From: Hymenopus coronatus
Lineage: Eukaryota > Arthropoda > Insecta > Mantodea > Hymenopodidae
DNA: 64,000 nucleotides
Reading direction: 5' to 3'
Assembly: GCA_030762935.1 (NCBI GenBank)
Contig: CM060900.1
Coordinates: 399,337,632 to 399,401,631 of the forward strand
Under the pieces are notes generated by a model. It ran no database searches, was not told the DNA's origin, and saw nothing but the letters and a program-made list of their open reading frames with translations. A program made the position numbers and the translations under genes. This document shows positions 41,506 through 51,583 of the stretch, one piece after another (within the stretch, counting starts at the first letter, position 1; every line of letters begins with the position of its first letter).

Positions 41506-41689
41506 GGATCTGAAGCTTTTATGGCGGCGAACATATTCTAGACGTTCTCAAGGTTCAGTATATATGTAGTGATGAAGAACCATCAATGTTTCTGGAGCGT
41601 GCATCTCTGTCAATATCCTTCAAGCTCCTGAATTCCCTATTATTCTTCATCACTAAATACTGGCTTAAAGCCCAATTCTATGATTATTA
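41506..41689. other. Unique-sequence island with a 13-bp inverted repeat
   Basis: About 180 bp of mixed sequence in the ATT tract. TAGTGATGAAGAA (41567-41579) and its perfect reverse complement (41643-41655) enclose 63 bp. Could be a MITE remnant or a piece of an unrelated element; no ORF family recognised. Confidence 0.6.
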
Positions 41690-42472
41690 TTTTTATTTTT
41701 ATTACTATTTTCATTTTTACTACAACTATTATTATTATATATATATTTTTATTATGATTATGATTATTATTATTATTATTTATTGTTATTATAATTATTG
41801 TAATTTATTATTATTATTAATTATTAGTTATTATTATTAATGATTATTAGTTATTATTAATTATTGTGTATTATTATTTATCATTTATTATCAAATATTG
41901 TTATTATTATTTATTGTTTTAATTATTATTTTTATTATAATTATTATTATTTATTATTATAATTATTATTATTATTTATTATTATAATTATTATTATTAT
42001 TTATTATTATTATTTATTATTATTAATTATTATTACTACTATTATTTACTGTTTATTAATATCATTTATTATAATTTTGTTTAATTATTATTCATTATTA
42101 TTGATCATTTATTATTATTATTTATTATTATTATTGATTATTTATTATTATTGATTATTTAATTATTTATTGTTATTCTTTATTATTATTTATTTATTAT
42201 TATTTATTATTATTAATTATTATTATTTATTATGATATATTATTAATTATTTTTTATTATTAATTATTCTTATTATTCTTATTTTTATTCTTATTTATTA
42301 TTATTATTTTTATTATTTATCATCAATTATTATTTATTATTATTATTTATTTATTAATTTATTAAGTATTATTATTTATTATTAGTAGTCATTATTTATT
42401 ATTAATTATTATATATTATTATTTATTATTATTCATTATTTTATTATTATTATTATTTATTATTTATTAACC
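41690..42472. repeat. ATT-rich tract, right part
   Basis: ATT/TTATTATTA words with a slightly different texture (ATTTATTATTATT) from the parts to the left. Confidence 0.9.
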
Positions 42473-42483
42473 CTTGAAAAGTA

Positions 42484-43005
42484 TCATTGATTCATTAACC
42501 GACAACTTATTTGAGAGGGCATATTTAGTAGAACATGTTTCATTGAAGGTCCCCAAGGTTTATAGAGTTTATCATACCCAATATCTCCCATAGGAACAGC
42601 TTTTAAGTTTTTGTTTAGGTGAATGTTTTTCACAAGTTTTTTGTATTTTGTGAAGCAGATTACTTTCGATACGCTCATTAATTTGTAGACTTTTTGGCAC
42701 TTTATGTACAAAGTTCTATACGCTCCTGACTTGCATAGAGATTTGTTGGATTTACATATGGTTAACAATCTACTGAGTCGTTAACTGCTCGAAATAATCT
42801 GGCTTCCTATTAGTTTTTGCAACCTGAGATTTTGGTCTTGCAGAGTCCTCACAAAATGTTTGTTTGAAGCACTCACCAACAGTTTCACTCCAAACTTCAT
42901 TAGCACAGGTATCGTTGCATTCAACTCCGGGATGTCTAAATAGGAATAATGAGTTAACTCCACTGTAGCTTGTGAGTAATTAAGATAGAGCGGTCCAGTG
43001 GGCAT
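42484..43005 (-). other. Two adjoining unassigned minus-strand ORFs
   Basis: 43005-42781 (74 aa) and 42768-42484 (94 aa) are separated by a single stop region in about the same frame and could be one decayed gene. I see LYIKCQKVYKLM and GPSMKHVLLNMPSQIS but no motif I can name. They sit between the ATT tract and Polinton-derived DNA, so an origin from a Polinton accessory gene is possible but unproven. Confidence 0.25.
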
Positions 43006-43204
43006 ATATATGAAAGATAGGGAATTTAAGGAGGAGGGAACCCTAGCTAGAGAGCAGAGCTAGGGCTAGAGAGCATACACTGTGCTGCATCCTTCAGCAG
43101 CAGATACAATGGAATTTATCATGAAGAGTACTGCGGTGCAGGCATGACTCTGAAGAAAACAAAACCCCGAGCTTACCAGACATCAACTATTGAATACGAT
43201 GGAA
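43006..43204. other. Non-coding spacer left of the second polymerase fragment
   Basis: Contains short direct repeats of the AGAGAGC.AGCTAGGG type at 43045-43075. No gene seen. Confidence 0.35.
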
Positions 43205-44156
43205 ATTGTATGTAACATTAAGAGTATGAGACATGGTTTGAAGGGTACCAGAAATCTTACTTCATCCGATGCAATTCAGAAAGACATGAAGACTTACCTG
43301 CAGGAAGCTAAACACAGGATTATACAATTTGTTCTAAAAGAGTTCTCCACACATAAAGCTGTGAAGATTTACCTGTTAGTGGAATGCTGATTTGTAAACA
43401 GTGTTGGAAAAACTAATGACAAGACCTTCAAAGCAGGAATCAGACAGTGTTTCAAGGAACTGATTTAGACCAATTTTGGAGACAAAATTCAAGAAACTGG
43501 CTGTTGAAATGGACGAATCACAACTTAACGGAAGCTGCTTACTGTTGAGGGTTGCCTTCAAATTAACAATAACAACCCACTTTGCGGGAGCAGTTACATT
43601 CATCTACCTGCATCTATAGAAGCAAACAAAGCGCGTGTGAACCTCCAGAATCGTCCTGATGAGACATGGTTTTTATATGCTCTCCACGCAAAATTCATTT
43701 AAAAGGATCCCCAACGTGTAACCAAATACAAATATGTGGAAAATAAATACGACCTCTCGTGTATCGCGATTGCTACGCCTTTGTATAAAATCCCGACATT
43801 TGAAAAGAAAAATAATATATCTATCAACGTGTTTGCACTGGCTGAAAAGTAAGCATTGTTTCCAACATAACAATATGGTGTGCTATTGCCGTAATATGGG
43901 GTTGAAAACCTGAAGCTTATGTACATGGATATGGACTAAGCTGTGTAGGAAGAACTATCTGATCGTCGTGACCTTCTTCTGCTGAGTGATGAAAACGGCA
44001 CGCATCACTATGCATAAATCAAGAACTTTGAGAAGCTTATTCGAGAACAATCGACAAAATATGAAGGACACCGAAGTGGAGTGGAAAATTTGCAGAAACA
44101 TGCTACTATACTCAGGCAGCATGCTCTCGCTGGGATAGTTATGCGCACAAAGGGGT
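43205..44156 (+). pseudogene. Polinton-type DNA polymerase B, N-terminal fragment
   Basis: Fragmented N-terminal region of the family seen at 1-777. 43190-43390 is open (CNIKSMRHGLKGTRNLTSSDAIQKDM...), then stops. 43620-43850 contains a NRPDETWFLYALHA-like block, YKYVENKYDLSC and FEKKNNISINVFAL, the last matching FEKKNKISINVFGL at the window start. 43940-44156 continues with rearrangements and shifts to the ATIC...HA.AGIVM zinc-like segment. The match ends at about 44156, where the retrotransposon array begins. 43205-43620 is repeated at 63594-64000 with roughly a dozen differences by eye. Confidence 0.75.
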
Positions 44157-44214
44157 CTGAATGCGTAATGCATTTTTCACCACCACGGTAAAAAAAAAAA
44201 AAAAAAAAAAAAAA
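44157..44214 (+). mobile_element. Array unit 0: extreme 5'-truncated alpha-type tail
   Basis: Only TGAATGCGTAATGCATTTTT plus CACCACGGT of the alpha 3' tail, followed by 25 A (44190-44214). It directly joins polymerase DNA on the left and unit A on the right. Confidence 0.8.
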
Positions 44215-45918
44215 GACGCAAGGACATTCGGAGCTTCTTCGACTTGTAAGGATGGCCAAGAAGAGGCAGCGCAGACTCGCCGCTGTTAAGGCACCACACG
44301 ATGTCTCCAAATTGGCAGCCGCCGAGAAGGCAGCACCTCCGACGCTACCGGTCCTAGCAAGCCTTGCTTCGCCGCCGGCCGCCACCTCAGTCTCGCCGCA
44401 ACTGCAACCGCAGTTGCCGATATTGCCAACACCGCTTCCATCCAGCTCCACCCGCCGCCGCAAGGAGAGCTTCGAGATGCCGAGGAAGAAGACACAACGC
44501 AAACTCGCTGCCAACCCAGCTGCCAGCTCTCCACCGGCAACTGCCGGCAGGGAAGCCTCCACATCACCGTCACCGGAGCAAGTCCAACAAACACCGCCGC
44601 AGACAGCCCAAAATTCACCGGCAGCCAGCACAGCCTCTCGGCAGCTGCAGCTGCAGCCGCCGCCGGAGCCCGCGCAGTCGCTACCAACGAAGTTAAGTGC
44701 TGTGGTTAGGGGGGTCCCTAGAGACCTTTCTACCAAGCACGTAATCGACGTAGCGCAGTCGCTGTGGCCTTCTTGCTAGAGAGCACTCGAATCCTGAGCG
44801 ACCGGGGACTAACGCCACTCGTCCGAATTGAGTTCCAAGACAGCGCCGATATGGAAGCTCCTTTGGCATCAGGGTTGCCCTTTCTAGGGTGACTCCTGAC
44901 CGTCGAAGTTAGCGTAACAGAGCGCCACCGCCCTTGCCGACGCTGCTGTGCTTACGGGCACAGCTTCGAAGCCTGTTCCTCGCCGCCGCGGTGCCACTAT
45001 TGTGGAGCCGCTGCCTACACCGCCGAGTGCATACAGCACGACCTACGCCGCAGACGCCGGTTCTGTGCCACCTGCCTTGGCACAGGACACTACACCGGGC
45101 AAGCAATGTGCCCAGCCTATCCAAGGAACAGGCAACCGTCTCCGCAGCAGACCCGGGAAGAACCAGTGTCTTCAACCACACAGGCAGCGCAGACACCTAC
45201 ACCTTCAACGCTACATACCGGCGAACTACTGCAGAAACTCCAGGGCCTAAGTGAGGCCATTCAGGACCTCCACGCGGAGGTTCTGACACTGACGGCTAAA
45301 TTGACACACCTGGAGGACCACCTGCAAGAAAAACAGACCGAACTTCAGGAACTTCCAACACTAAGACACCAATTCACTCAACTCTACGCTGACATCCGGC
45401 TCATCATCAGGGAGGAGGTGAAGGCCCTGAAGACGACGACAGGACGGCCACCGATGCACCACAGCGACCCTGAGCCTCTGGTTCAGATAGCTGAAGGACC
45501 TATATATACAACATCCACCTATGACAGCACAGGAACTCTACAGAAAACAATTCCGCAGAGAACGAACCAACCTCAGGAGGCATCACCAGTAACTTTCACA
45601 AAACACACATCACTATTAACTACCATTCATTTACACCAATTGCTTCTCCAGCGGGGCAATCAGGGCGCAAGTCATGTGTGTCCACTGGCTCATCATACTT
45701 TCACCTCGCAGTTACTGCCACTGGCAGGCAGCAAACATGTTCACCAGAAATTCGCAGGTGTTTATGCGATACTGCACAAGAGAGGCATGGGCCTACTATT
45801 TCCCATGTTTTTTGTGAGTAGTGCCACCCTGGTTCAAGTCCAGGTGTGGGAGTCTCACACTTCCCGGTTTGCCTGGGGTTAGGGCGTCAGTTGCCTTTTC
45901 CCCCTTTGTAAAAAAAAA
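44215..45918 (+). mobile_element. Array unit A: Gag-only retrotransposon, broken, beta tail
   Basis: 5' leader, then ORF1 from ATG 44252. It starts MAKKRQRRLAAVK like unit B but runs at about 44455 into a second start-like segment (SFEMPRKKTQRKLAAN) that matches the 5' end of unit L, so the N-terminus is compound. VVRGVPRDLSTKHVIDVAQ follows, then a stop at 44777-44779 where other units read on. The zinc-knuckle block (CRRCCAYGHSFEAC, CHYCG, CATCLGTGHYTGQAMC) and a coiled coil (SEAIQDLHAEVLTLTAKLTHLEDHL) lie in another frame from about 44924 to 45450. The 3' tail is the beta type (decayed structure about 45806-45909), ending in 9 A. Confidence 0.75.
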
Positions 45919-45974
45919 TGCTATAAATAGTTTTCTACGAAGTCCGTGCCCATGTCTCAGTCATCTTAAATACT
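45919..45974 (+). promoter_or_regulatory. TATA-containing spacer before unit B
   Basis: Between the poly(A) of unit A and the CTTTAGG junction of unit B lie about 56 bp with TATAAATAG (45922-45930) and TCAGTCA (45957-45963), which resembles an arthropod initiator. The TATA-to-initiator spacing (about 37 bp) is longer than usual. A promoter role is only an inference. Confidence 0.3.
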
Positions 45975-46021
45975 AGACTTTAGGGAGTGCACACACGGAG
46001 CTTCTTCTTCGACTCATCAAG

Positions 46022-47152
46022 ATGGCCAAGAAGAGACTGCGCAGACTCGCCGCTGCTAAGGCAGCACCCGTCGCCTCTTCCTCGGCAACCGCCGAGGAGG
46101 CAGATTCTCCGTTGCTACCGGTCCCGGCAAGCCCTGCTTCGCCGCCGGCCGCCACCACACCCTCGCCGCAACTGCTGCCGCAGTTGCCGCCATTACCGCA
46201 ACCGCCGCCGCCCAGCTCCACGTCGCCGCCGCCCCAGTTCAGTGCCGTGGTACGGGGGGTCCCTAGGGACCTTTCCACCCGGCACCTCCTCGCCGCAGCG
46301 AAATCCAAGTGGCCTTCTTGTTTGAGGGCCACAAGGATAATTTGCAACCGGGGACCTACACCACTTGTGAGGCTGGAGCTTCAGGATCGTTCGGACCTCG
46401 ACGCTGCCTTGGCGTCAGGGTTGCCCTTGTTAGGGCAACTCCTGGTCGTCGAGGCTAGCAAGATGGAACGTAACCGGCCCTGCCGTCGCTGTTGTGCCTT
46501 CGGGCATAACGCTGACTCCTGCTCCGCGACGCCGCGGTGCCACTATTGTGGCTTCGCCAACACCACCGCTGAGTGCACTGAGCACAATCTTCGCCGTCGC
46601 CGCCGGTTCTGTGCCACCTGCCGTGGCACAGGACATTTCACAGGGCAAGCGCAGTGCCCTCTCTACCCAAGGAGCAGCACTTCCTCACCACCTCCTGCGC
46701 GCCGCACCAATCCACCGCAGACATCAACCACCGAGGCCTCACCACCTGCACTCTCAACAGACGCAGCGACGCGAGAAGCCATTCAGGACCTCCACGCGGA
46801 GATCCTGAACGTCGGCGCTCGAATAGCTGCTCTGGAAGAGACATGCAGCCTCCTCACACAGAAGCTGCAGGAACTGCAAGCTTCTAACGCCGCAGCAGCC
46901 ACCAGCCAGCAGACTTCAGCCGCCGACCTGTCCACCAGGATCGACGCCCTCATGCAGCCTCTGAGGCAGGTTCTCCTGCAGCAAGCTGCATACTCTGCTG
47001 AGCTCTTTCAATCCAAACGTCAGCAACCCAACACTGCTCCTCCTCCTGTACAGGCTGAGGGGCACGCACGGCTAGGGAATGCCCGACCACCAACAGAGTG
47101 GAAGACTACTGGGAGCTTCGTGGAGCAATTCCGAAGCAGGTATAATCCATAA
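46022..47152 (+). CDS. ORF1/Gag-like nucleic-acid-binding protein of unit B
   Basis: 376 residues, open from ATG to stop. Residues 1-15 are basic (MAKKRLRR...) and 16-72 a Pro/Ala/Ser linker. Residues 73-146 form a PRE_C2HC/RRM-like region (FSAVVRGVPRDLS ... TPLVRLEL ... LLVVEAS). Three zinc knuckles follow: C154-X2-C157-X4-H162-X4-C167; C173-X2-C176-X8-C185-X2-H188 (variant); C197-X2-C200-X4-H205-X6-C212. A basic run RRRRR lies at 191-195. Predicted coiled coil: about 250-290 and 300-332. The C-terminal block WKTTGSF.EQFRSRYNP is conserved in units E, G and J. The architecture is that of jockey-clade Gag (including HeT-A), whose role is to bind element RNA and multimerise. ATG is chosen because related leaders stop there and MAKKR/MTKKR is shared. 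Confidence 0.85.
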   Translation: MAKKRLRRLAAAKAAPVASSSATAEEADSPLLPVPASPASPPAATTPSPQLLPQLPPLPQPPPPSSTSPPPQFSAVVRGVPRDLSTRHLLAAAKSKWPSCLRATRIICNRGPTPLVRLELQDRSDLDAALASGLPLLGQLLVVEASKMERNRPCRRCCAFGHNADSCSATPRCHYCGFANTTAECTEHNLRRRRRFCATCRGTGHFTGQAQCPLYPRSSTSSPPPARRTNPPQTSTTEASPPALSTDAATREAIQDLHAEILNVGARIAALEETCSLLTQKLQELQASNAAAATSQQTSAADLSTRIDALMQPLRQVLLQQAAYSAELFQSKRQQPNTAPPPVQAEGHARLGNARPPTEWKTTGSFVEQFRSRYNP

Positions 47153-47375
47153 CGTCTACGTCCTATTCTCTCCTCAAATTTCCACCCTTTATTTCCTTTC
47201 CAATATCACCTCTACTCCCTAGGCTGCAGTCAGGTTCCATGGCTGTTAGCCTAGAAACAACCTTTCACCCGCTCCCGCACAACGTGCGGCAGCTTCCTAT
47301 CTTTCGCCGACTAACGCGGGTGCATCAGCGGGACCGCGCAAAGCCACGAGATTCACAACAAACTACTGTTATAAC

Positions 47376-47489
47376 GTGGAGGGGTTTTTTAGTGGGTATG
47401 CCGCATGAGGAAGCGGAGAGTCCCACATATCCTCCCAGCCATTGCACTTCGGCTGGGGGTTGAATGCGTAATGCATTTTTCCCCTCCAC
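47376..47489 (+). other. 3'-terminal branched RNA structure, alpha type (unit B)
   Basis: Closing stem GTGGAGGGG (47376-47384) with CCCCTCCAC (47481-47489), all 9 pairs. Arm 1 base GTGGG (47392-47396)/CCCAC (47422-47426), arm 1 tip CCGC (47401-47404)/GCGG (47413-47416). Arm 2 CCCAGCC (47434-47440)/GGCTGGG (47451-47457). Arm 3 AATGC (47463-47467)/GCATT (47473-47477). GGT and poly(A) follow at once. Confidence 0.75.
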
Positions 47490-47514
47490 GGTAAAAAAAA
47501 AAAAAAAACACTTT

Positions 47515-48490
47515 AGGGCGCAGACTCGCCGCTGCTAAGGCAGCACCCGTCGCCTCTTCCTCGGCAGCCGCCGAGGAGGCAGCCTCTCCGTTGCTACCGG
47601 TCCCGGCAAGCCCTGCTTCGCCGGCCGCCACCGCAGTCTCGCCGCAACTGCAGCCGCAGTTGCCGCCATCACCACCGCCACCGACGCCTCCACCCAGCTC
47701 TACGACGCCGCCCCGGTTCAGTTCCGTGGTACGGGGGGTCCCTAGGGACCTTACCACCCGGCATCTGCTCACCGCCGTGCAGTCACGGTGGCCTTCATGC
47801 TTCAGGGCCACCCGCATTTACTGCGACCGGGGACCAACGCCGCTCGTCCGTCTGGAGATGCAGGACCAGGCTGACCTGGAAGCTGCCTTGGCGTCAGGGT
47901 TGCCCTTATTAGGGCGACTTCTGGTCGTCGAGGCTAGCCGACAGGAACGCCATCGGCCCTGCCGACGCTGCTGTGCCTACAGCCACACAGCTGAAGTCTG
48001 CTCTTCGACACCGAGGTGCCACTACTGCGGTACCAACTCCACCACCACCGAGTGCATTGGGCATGATCTCCGCCGACGCCGCCGATTCTGTGCCACCTGT
48101 CGTGGCACAGGACACTACACAGGGCAAGCCCAGTGCCCTCTCTACCCAAGGAGCAGCACTTCATCACCAACTTCTGCCCGCCGTACCACTCCACCGCAGA
48201 CAACCACCACTGAGGCCTCACCACCTGCACTCTCAACAGACGCAGCGACGCGAGAAGCCATTCAGGACCTCCACGCGGAGATCCTGAACGTCGGCGCTCG
48301 ACTAGCTGCCCTGGAAGAGACATGCAGTCTCCTCACACAGAAGCTACAGGAGTTACAAGCTTCTAACGACGCAGCAGCCAGCAGACTACAGCCGCCGACC
48401 TGTCCACCAGGATCGACGCCCTACAAGCTGCCAACACCGCCGCCATCTCCACTCTACAGGCCTCCACCGCTGAGCTGTCCAACCGGATAG
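47515..48490 (+). pseudogene. ORF1 of unit C, lacking its start, frameshifted near the end
   Basis: Open without an ATG from the junction (GRRLAAAKAAPVASS...). It contains SSVVRGVPRDLTTRHLLTAVQ, knuckles CRRCCAYSHTAEVC, CHYCGTNSTTTEC and CATCRGTGHYTGQAQC (all metal ligands kept) and the first coiled coil (AIQDLHAEILNVGARLAALEETCSLL). Near 48380 the frame shifts, replacing the usual SQQ.SAADLSTRIDALMQPLRQVLL segment with an out-of-frame tail that stops at 48490. It might still be translated only as a fusion from upstream, which I consider unlikely. Confidence 0.75.
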
Positions 48491-48996
48491 CCAGCGTCCA
48501 AAATTATCAACAGCAGGTAGCTGAAGGAACATTCCCTCAGCAGCCTAAGACTCCGCAGCAGTTGCTCAGAGAATTCCAATCAGAGCAAGAGTACACCCGG
48601 AAGAGTCACCTTAAACTTGGCAGACATCACCACTAACTACCCATCACTTACACGACCAGTGCCCGCGGCTGGGGTCTCTTGAGGCTTCGGTCGTGGGTGT
48701 CCGAGAGCTGCAGCACCAACTTCACCATCAATATCCAGTGCCGTCATCATCACCACAGGGAGAGAGTGGCAGCTCTCCCTACACTTCCAATTGCATGTTC
48801 ACCAACAACTCCCAACCACCCATAATTTCCTCAACTCCTCACCTATAATTCGCTACAGGGGCCGGCTGGGCCTCGGTCAAGCCGGTCTACTAGCACAACC
48901 CTCACCCCTGGCGGCCGCACAGCGGGCCAGTTCACCTTTACCTTTTACTGCGCGGGTGCAACAGCGGTACCGCAGTATCCTTACCTTCCAATACCG

Positions 48997-49095
48997 GTGG
49001 AGGGGTTTTTTAGTCGGTAGGCCCATCCTGGGAGACCCCGACACTCCGGGCATGCCAGCCCGGGTTAGTCCTTAAGGTGGATTTTTCCCCTCCAC
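48997..49095 (+). other. 3'-terminal branched RNA structure, gamma type (unit C)
   Basis: Closing stem GTGGAGGGG (48997-49005)/CCCCTCCAC (49087-49095). Arm 1 base GTCGG (49013-49017)/CCGAC (49038-49042), tip CCCA (49022-49025)/TGGG (49029-49032). Arm 2 CCGGGC (49046-49051)/GCCCGG (49058-49063). Arm 3 only weak (CCTTAAGG, 49070-49077). Arm positions match alpha although the bases differ. Confidence 0.75.
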
Positions 49096-49101
49096 TTGAA
49101 A

Positions 49102-49149
<48 letters not shown>

Positions 49150-49708
49150 TTAGGTTCAGTGCCCCCTGTATCCCCGGAGCAGGGCTTCATCTCCACAACA
49201 GCCACAGCATCACCATCTAGCTTCACCACCAATCAACTCTTCACCAAACGCTTCACCTGACAACTCATCTTCACCAATGTACACCTTCCTGAAGGACACC
49301 GTGAGCTCCATCCAGCAGCACATCGCCGCCATCCTGACGCCTACACACCAACTCGACCTCCGTCTCGAGGAACTTCAGAGGGTAACCAATGAACGACTCG
49401 CGGCACTGGAGGCCAAGCACCAGGATTCGGAAGGTGTTGCAGGTGATCATGGCGAAGTGCTTGCGTCTATTCAGCGCCAGTTGGATCACATAGAGAGCTA
49501 CTTCGTCCATCCACCTGCCAAGGACAGCGACGACCGGAGCTCGCGGCTGGAGTCTCTTGAGGCTTCGGTCGTGGGTATCCGAGAGCTGCAACATCAACTA
49601 CACCAGTCCATCTCCAAGCAACTACACGACCTTCAGAAAGGAATCAGCTCTGACATCCTCACCTACAGCGCTACCGGTCCGACCCCCAGGGGAAGGAAGA
49701 ACCGGTAG
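49150..49708 (+). pseudogene. C-terminal ORF1 fragment of unit D
   Basis: Open to a stop at 49708; 143 residues from the internal ATG at 49277. It carries the H-type C-terminus: FLKDTVSSIQQHIAAIL, a long coiled coil (LDLRLEELQRVTNERLAALEAKH), SLEASVVGIRELQHQLHQSISKQLHDLQ. Lacks the PRE_C2HC-like region and knuckles because of 5' truncation. Confidence 0.75.
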
Positions 49709-49967
49709 TACCGACATCATCACCACAGGGAGAGAGTGGCAGCTCTCCCTGCACTACCAATCCCATTTTTCACCAACAAATCCTAACCACCTACAATTTC
49801 CTTAATTCCTCACCTATACTTCGCTACGGTGGCCGGCTGGGTCTCGGTCAAGCCGTTCTGCTAGCAGAACCCTCTCCCCTGGTGGCCGCACAGCGGGCCA
49901 GTTCCCTTTTAACTTTGACTGCGCGGGTGCAACAGCGGTACCGCAGCATCCTTACCTTCCAATACCG

Positions 49968-50066
49968 GTGGAGGGGTTTTTTAGTCGGTAGGCCCACTCT
50001 GGGAGACCCCGACACTCCGGGCATGCCAGCCTGGGTTAGTCCTTAAGGTGAATTTTTCTCCTCCAC
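49968..50066 (+). other. 3'-terminal branched RNA structure, gamma type (unit D)
   Basis: GTGGAGGGG (49968-49976) pairs with CTCCTCCAC (50058-50066), where one G-T (wobble) position replaces a G-C. Arm 1 and arm 2 as in unit C, with one changed pair in arm 2 (GCCTGG). Confidence 0.65.
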
Positions 50067-50080
50067 TTGAAACTAAAAAA

Positions 50081-51583
50081 CTTTAGGTTCAAACGTAGCT
50101 GGTGGGCTACATGACGAAGAAGAGACTCCGCAGATCCGCCCCTGCTAAGGCAGCAACCATCGCCTCCTCCCCGGCAACCGCCGAGGAGGTAGCATCTCCG
50201 ACGCCACCGGTCGCGGCAAGCCCTGCTTCGAAGCCGGCCGCCACCGCAGTCTCGCCGCAACTGCAGCCGCAATTGCCGCCATCAGCGTCGCCACCGACGT
50301 CTCCAGCCACCTCCGCGTCGCCGCCGCCCCGGTTCAGTACCGTGGTACGGGGGTCCCTCGGGACCTTCTCACCCGGCAACTGCTCACCGCCGTGCAGTCG
50401 CGGTGGTATTCTTGCTTGAGGGCCACCCGCATATATTGCGACCGGCGGCGAACGCCGCTCGTTCGTCTGGAGATACAGGCCCAGGCTGACTTGGAAGCTG
50501 CCTTGGCGTCAGGGTTGCCTTATTAGGGCGACTTCTGGTCGTCGAGGCTAGCCGACAGGAATGCCATCGGCCCTGCAGACGCTGTTGTGCCTACGGACAC
50601 ACAGCTGAAGTCTGCTCTTCACCGCCGAGGTGCCACTACTGTGGTACCAATACCAACACCGCCGAGTGCACTGGGCACGATCTCCGCCGTCGCCGCCGAT
50701 TCTGTGCCACCTGTAGTGGCACAGGACACTTCACCGGGCAAGCCCAGTGCCCTCTCTACCCAAGGAGCAACATTTCTTCACCACCTCTTGCCCGCCGCAC
50801 CACACCACCGCAGACTTCAACAACAGAGGCCTCACCACCTGCACTCTCAACAGACGCAGCGACGCGAGAAGCCATTCAGGACCTCCACGCGGAGATCCTG
50901 AACGTCGGCGCTCGACTAGCTGCCCTGAAAGAGTCATGCAGCCTCCTCACACGGAAGCTGCAGGAATTGCAAGCTTCTAGCGCCGCAGCAGCCACCAGCC
51001 AACAGAACACAGCCGCCGACCTGTCCACCAGGATCGACGCCCTCATGCAGCCGCTGAGGCAGGTTCTCCTGCAGCAAGCTGCTTACTCTGCTGAGCTGTT
51101 GCAATCTAGACGTCAGCAGCCCAACACCGCTCCTCCTCCTGTACAGCTTGAGGGGCACGTACGGCCTGGGGATCCTCGGCCACCAACCCAGTGGAAGACT
51201 ACTGGGAGCTTCGCTGAGCAATTTCGAAGCAGGTACAATCCGTAAGTTTTCTACGTCATATTCTCTCCCCAATTTCCAGCTTTTATTTCCTGTCTAATAT
51301 CACCTCCATTCCCTAGGCTTCAGTCAGGTTGCAAGGCTGTCAGCCTAGAAATAACCTTTCAACCGCTCCCGCACAACGTGCGGCAGCATCCCATCTTTCT
51401 TGTACTAACCCGGGTGCATTAGCGGGACCGTGCTAAGCCACGCTATTCATAACAAGCTACTGTTATAACGTGGAGTTTTTTTTTTAGTGGGAATACCGCA
51501 TGAGGAAGCGGAGAGTCGCACATATCCTTCTAGCCGCTGCACTTCGGCAGGGGTTGAATGCGTATTACATTTTTTCCCTCCAC

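Larger units (their letters stand above)
45975..47508 (+). mobile_element. Array unit B: intact Gag-only retrotransposon, alpha tail
   Basis: Leader beginning CTTTAGGGAGTGCAC, then the full ORF1 (46022-47152), then a ~355-bp 3' UTR with the alpha structure at 47376-47489 and 16 A (47493-47508). No endonuclease or RT. It is flanked by CTTTAGGG at both ends (45974-45982 and about 47511-47517), consistent with a target-site duplication. Best preserved member of the alpha family. Confidence 0.85.
47509..49147 (+). mobile_element. Array unit C: chimeric Gag-only unit, alpha-type ORF1 with gamma tail
   Basis: Starts CACTTTAGGGCGCAG directly inside the ORF1 N-terminus, so the leader and ATG are missing. 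Up to about 48380 it follows units B/E. Near 48652 it switches to the sequence found in units D and H (ACGACCAGTGCCCGCGGCTG... and onward) and ends with the gamma tail and 44 A (49104-49147). Flanked by CTTTAGG on both sides. Confidence 0.8.
49148..50080 (+). mobile_element. Array unit D: 5'-truncated Gag-only unit, gamma tail
   Basis: Starts CTTTAGGTTCAGTGCCCCC inside ORF1 just after the third knuckle. Ends with the gamma tail and only 6 A (50075-50080), followed by CTTTAGGTTC of unit E. Both flanks therefore carry CTTTAGGTTCA. Confidence 0.8.

Noticed and set aside
30729..42400. Many long ORFs made of Ile, Tyr, Phe, Leu or Asn/Lys
   Set aside because: Direct translations of ATT/TTA repeat DNA in different frames; no domain and no codon structure.
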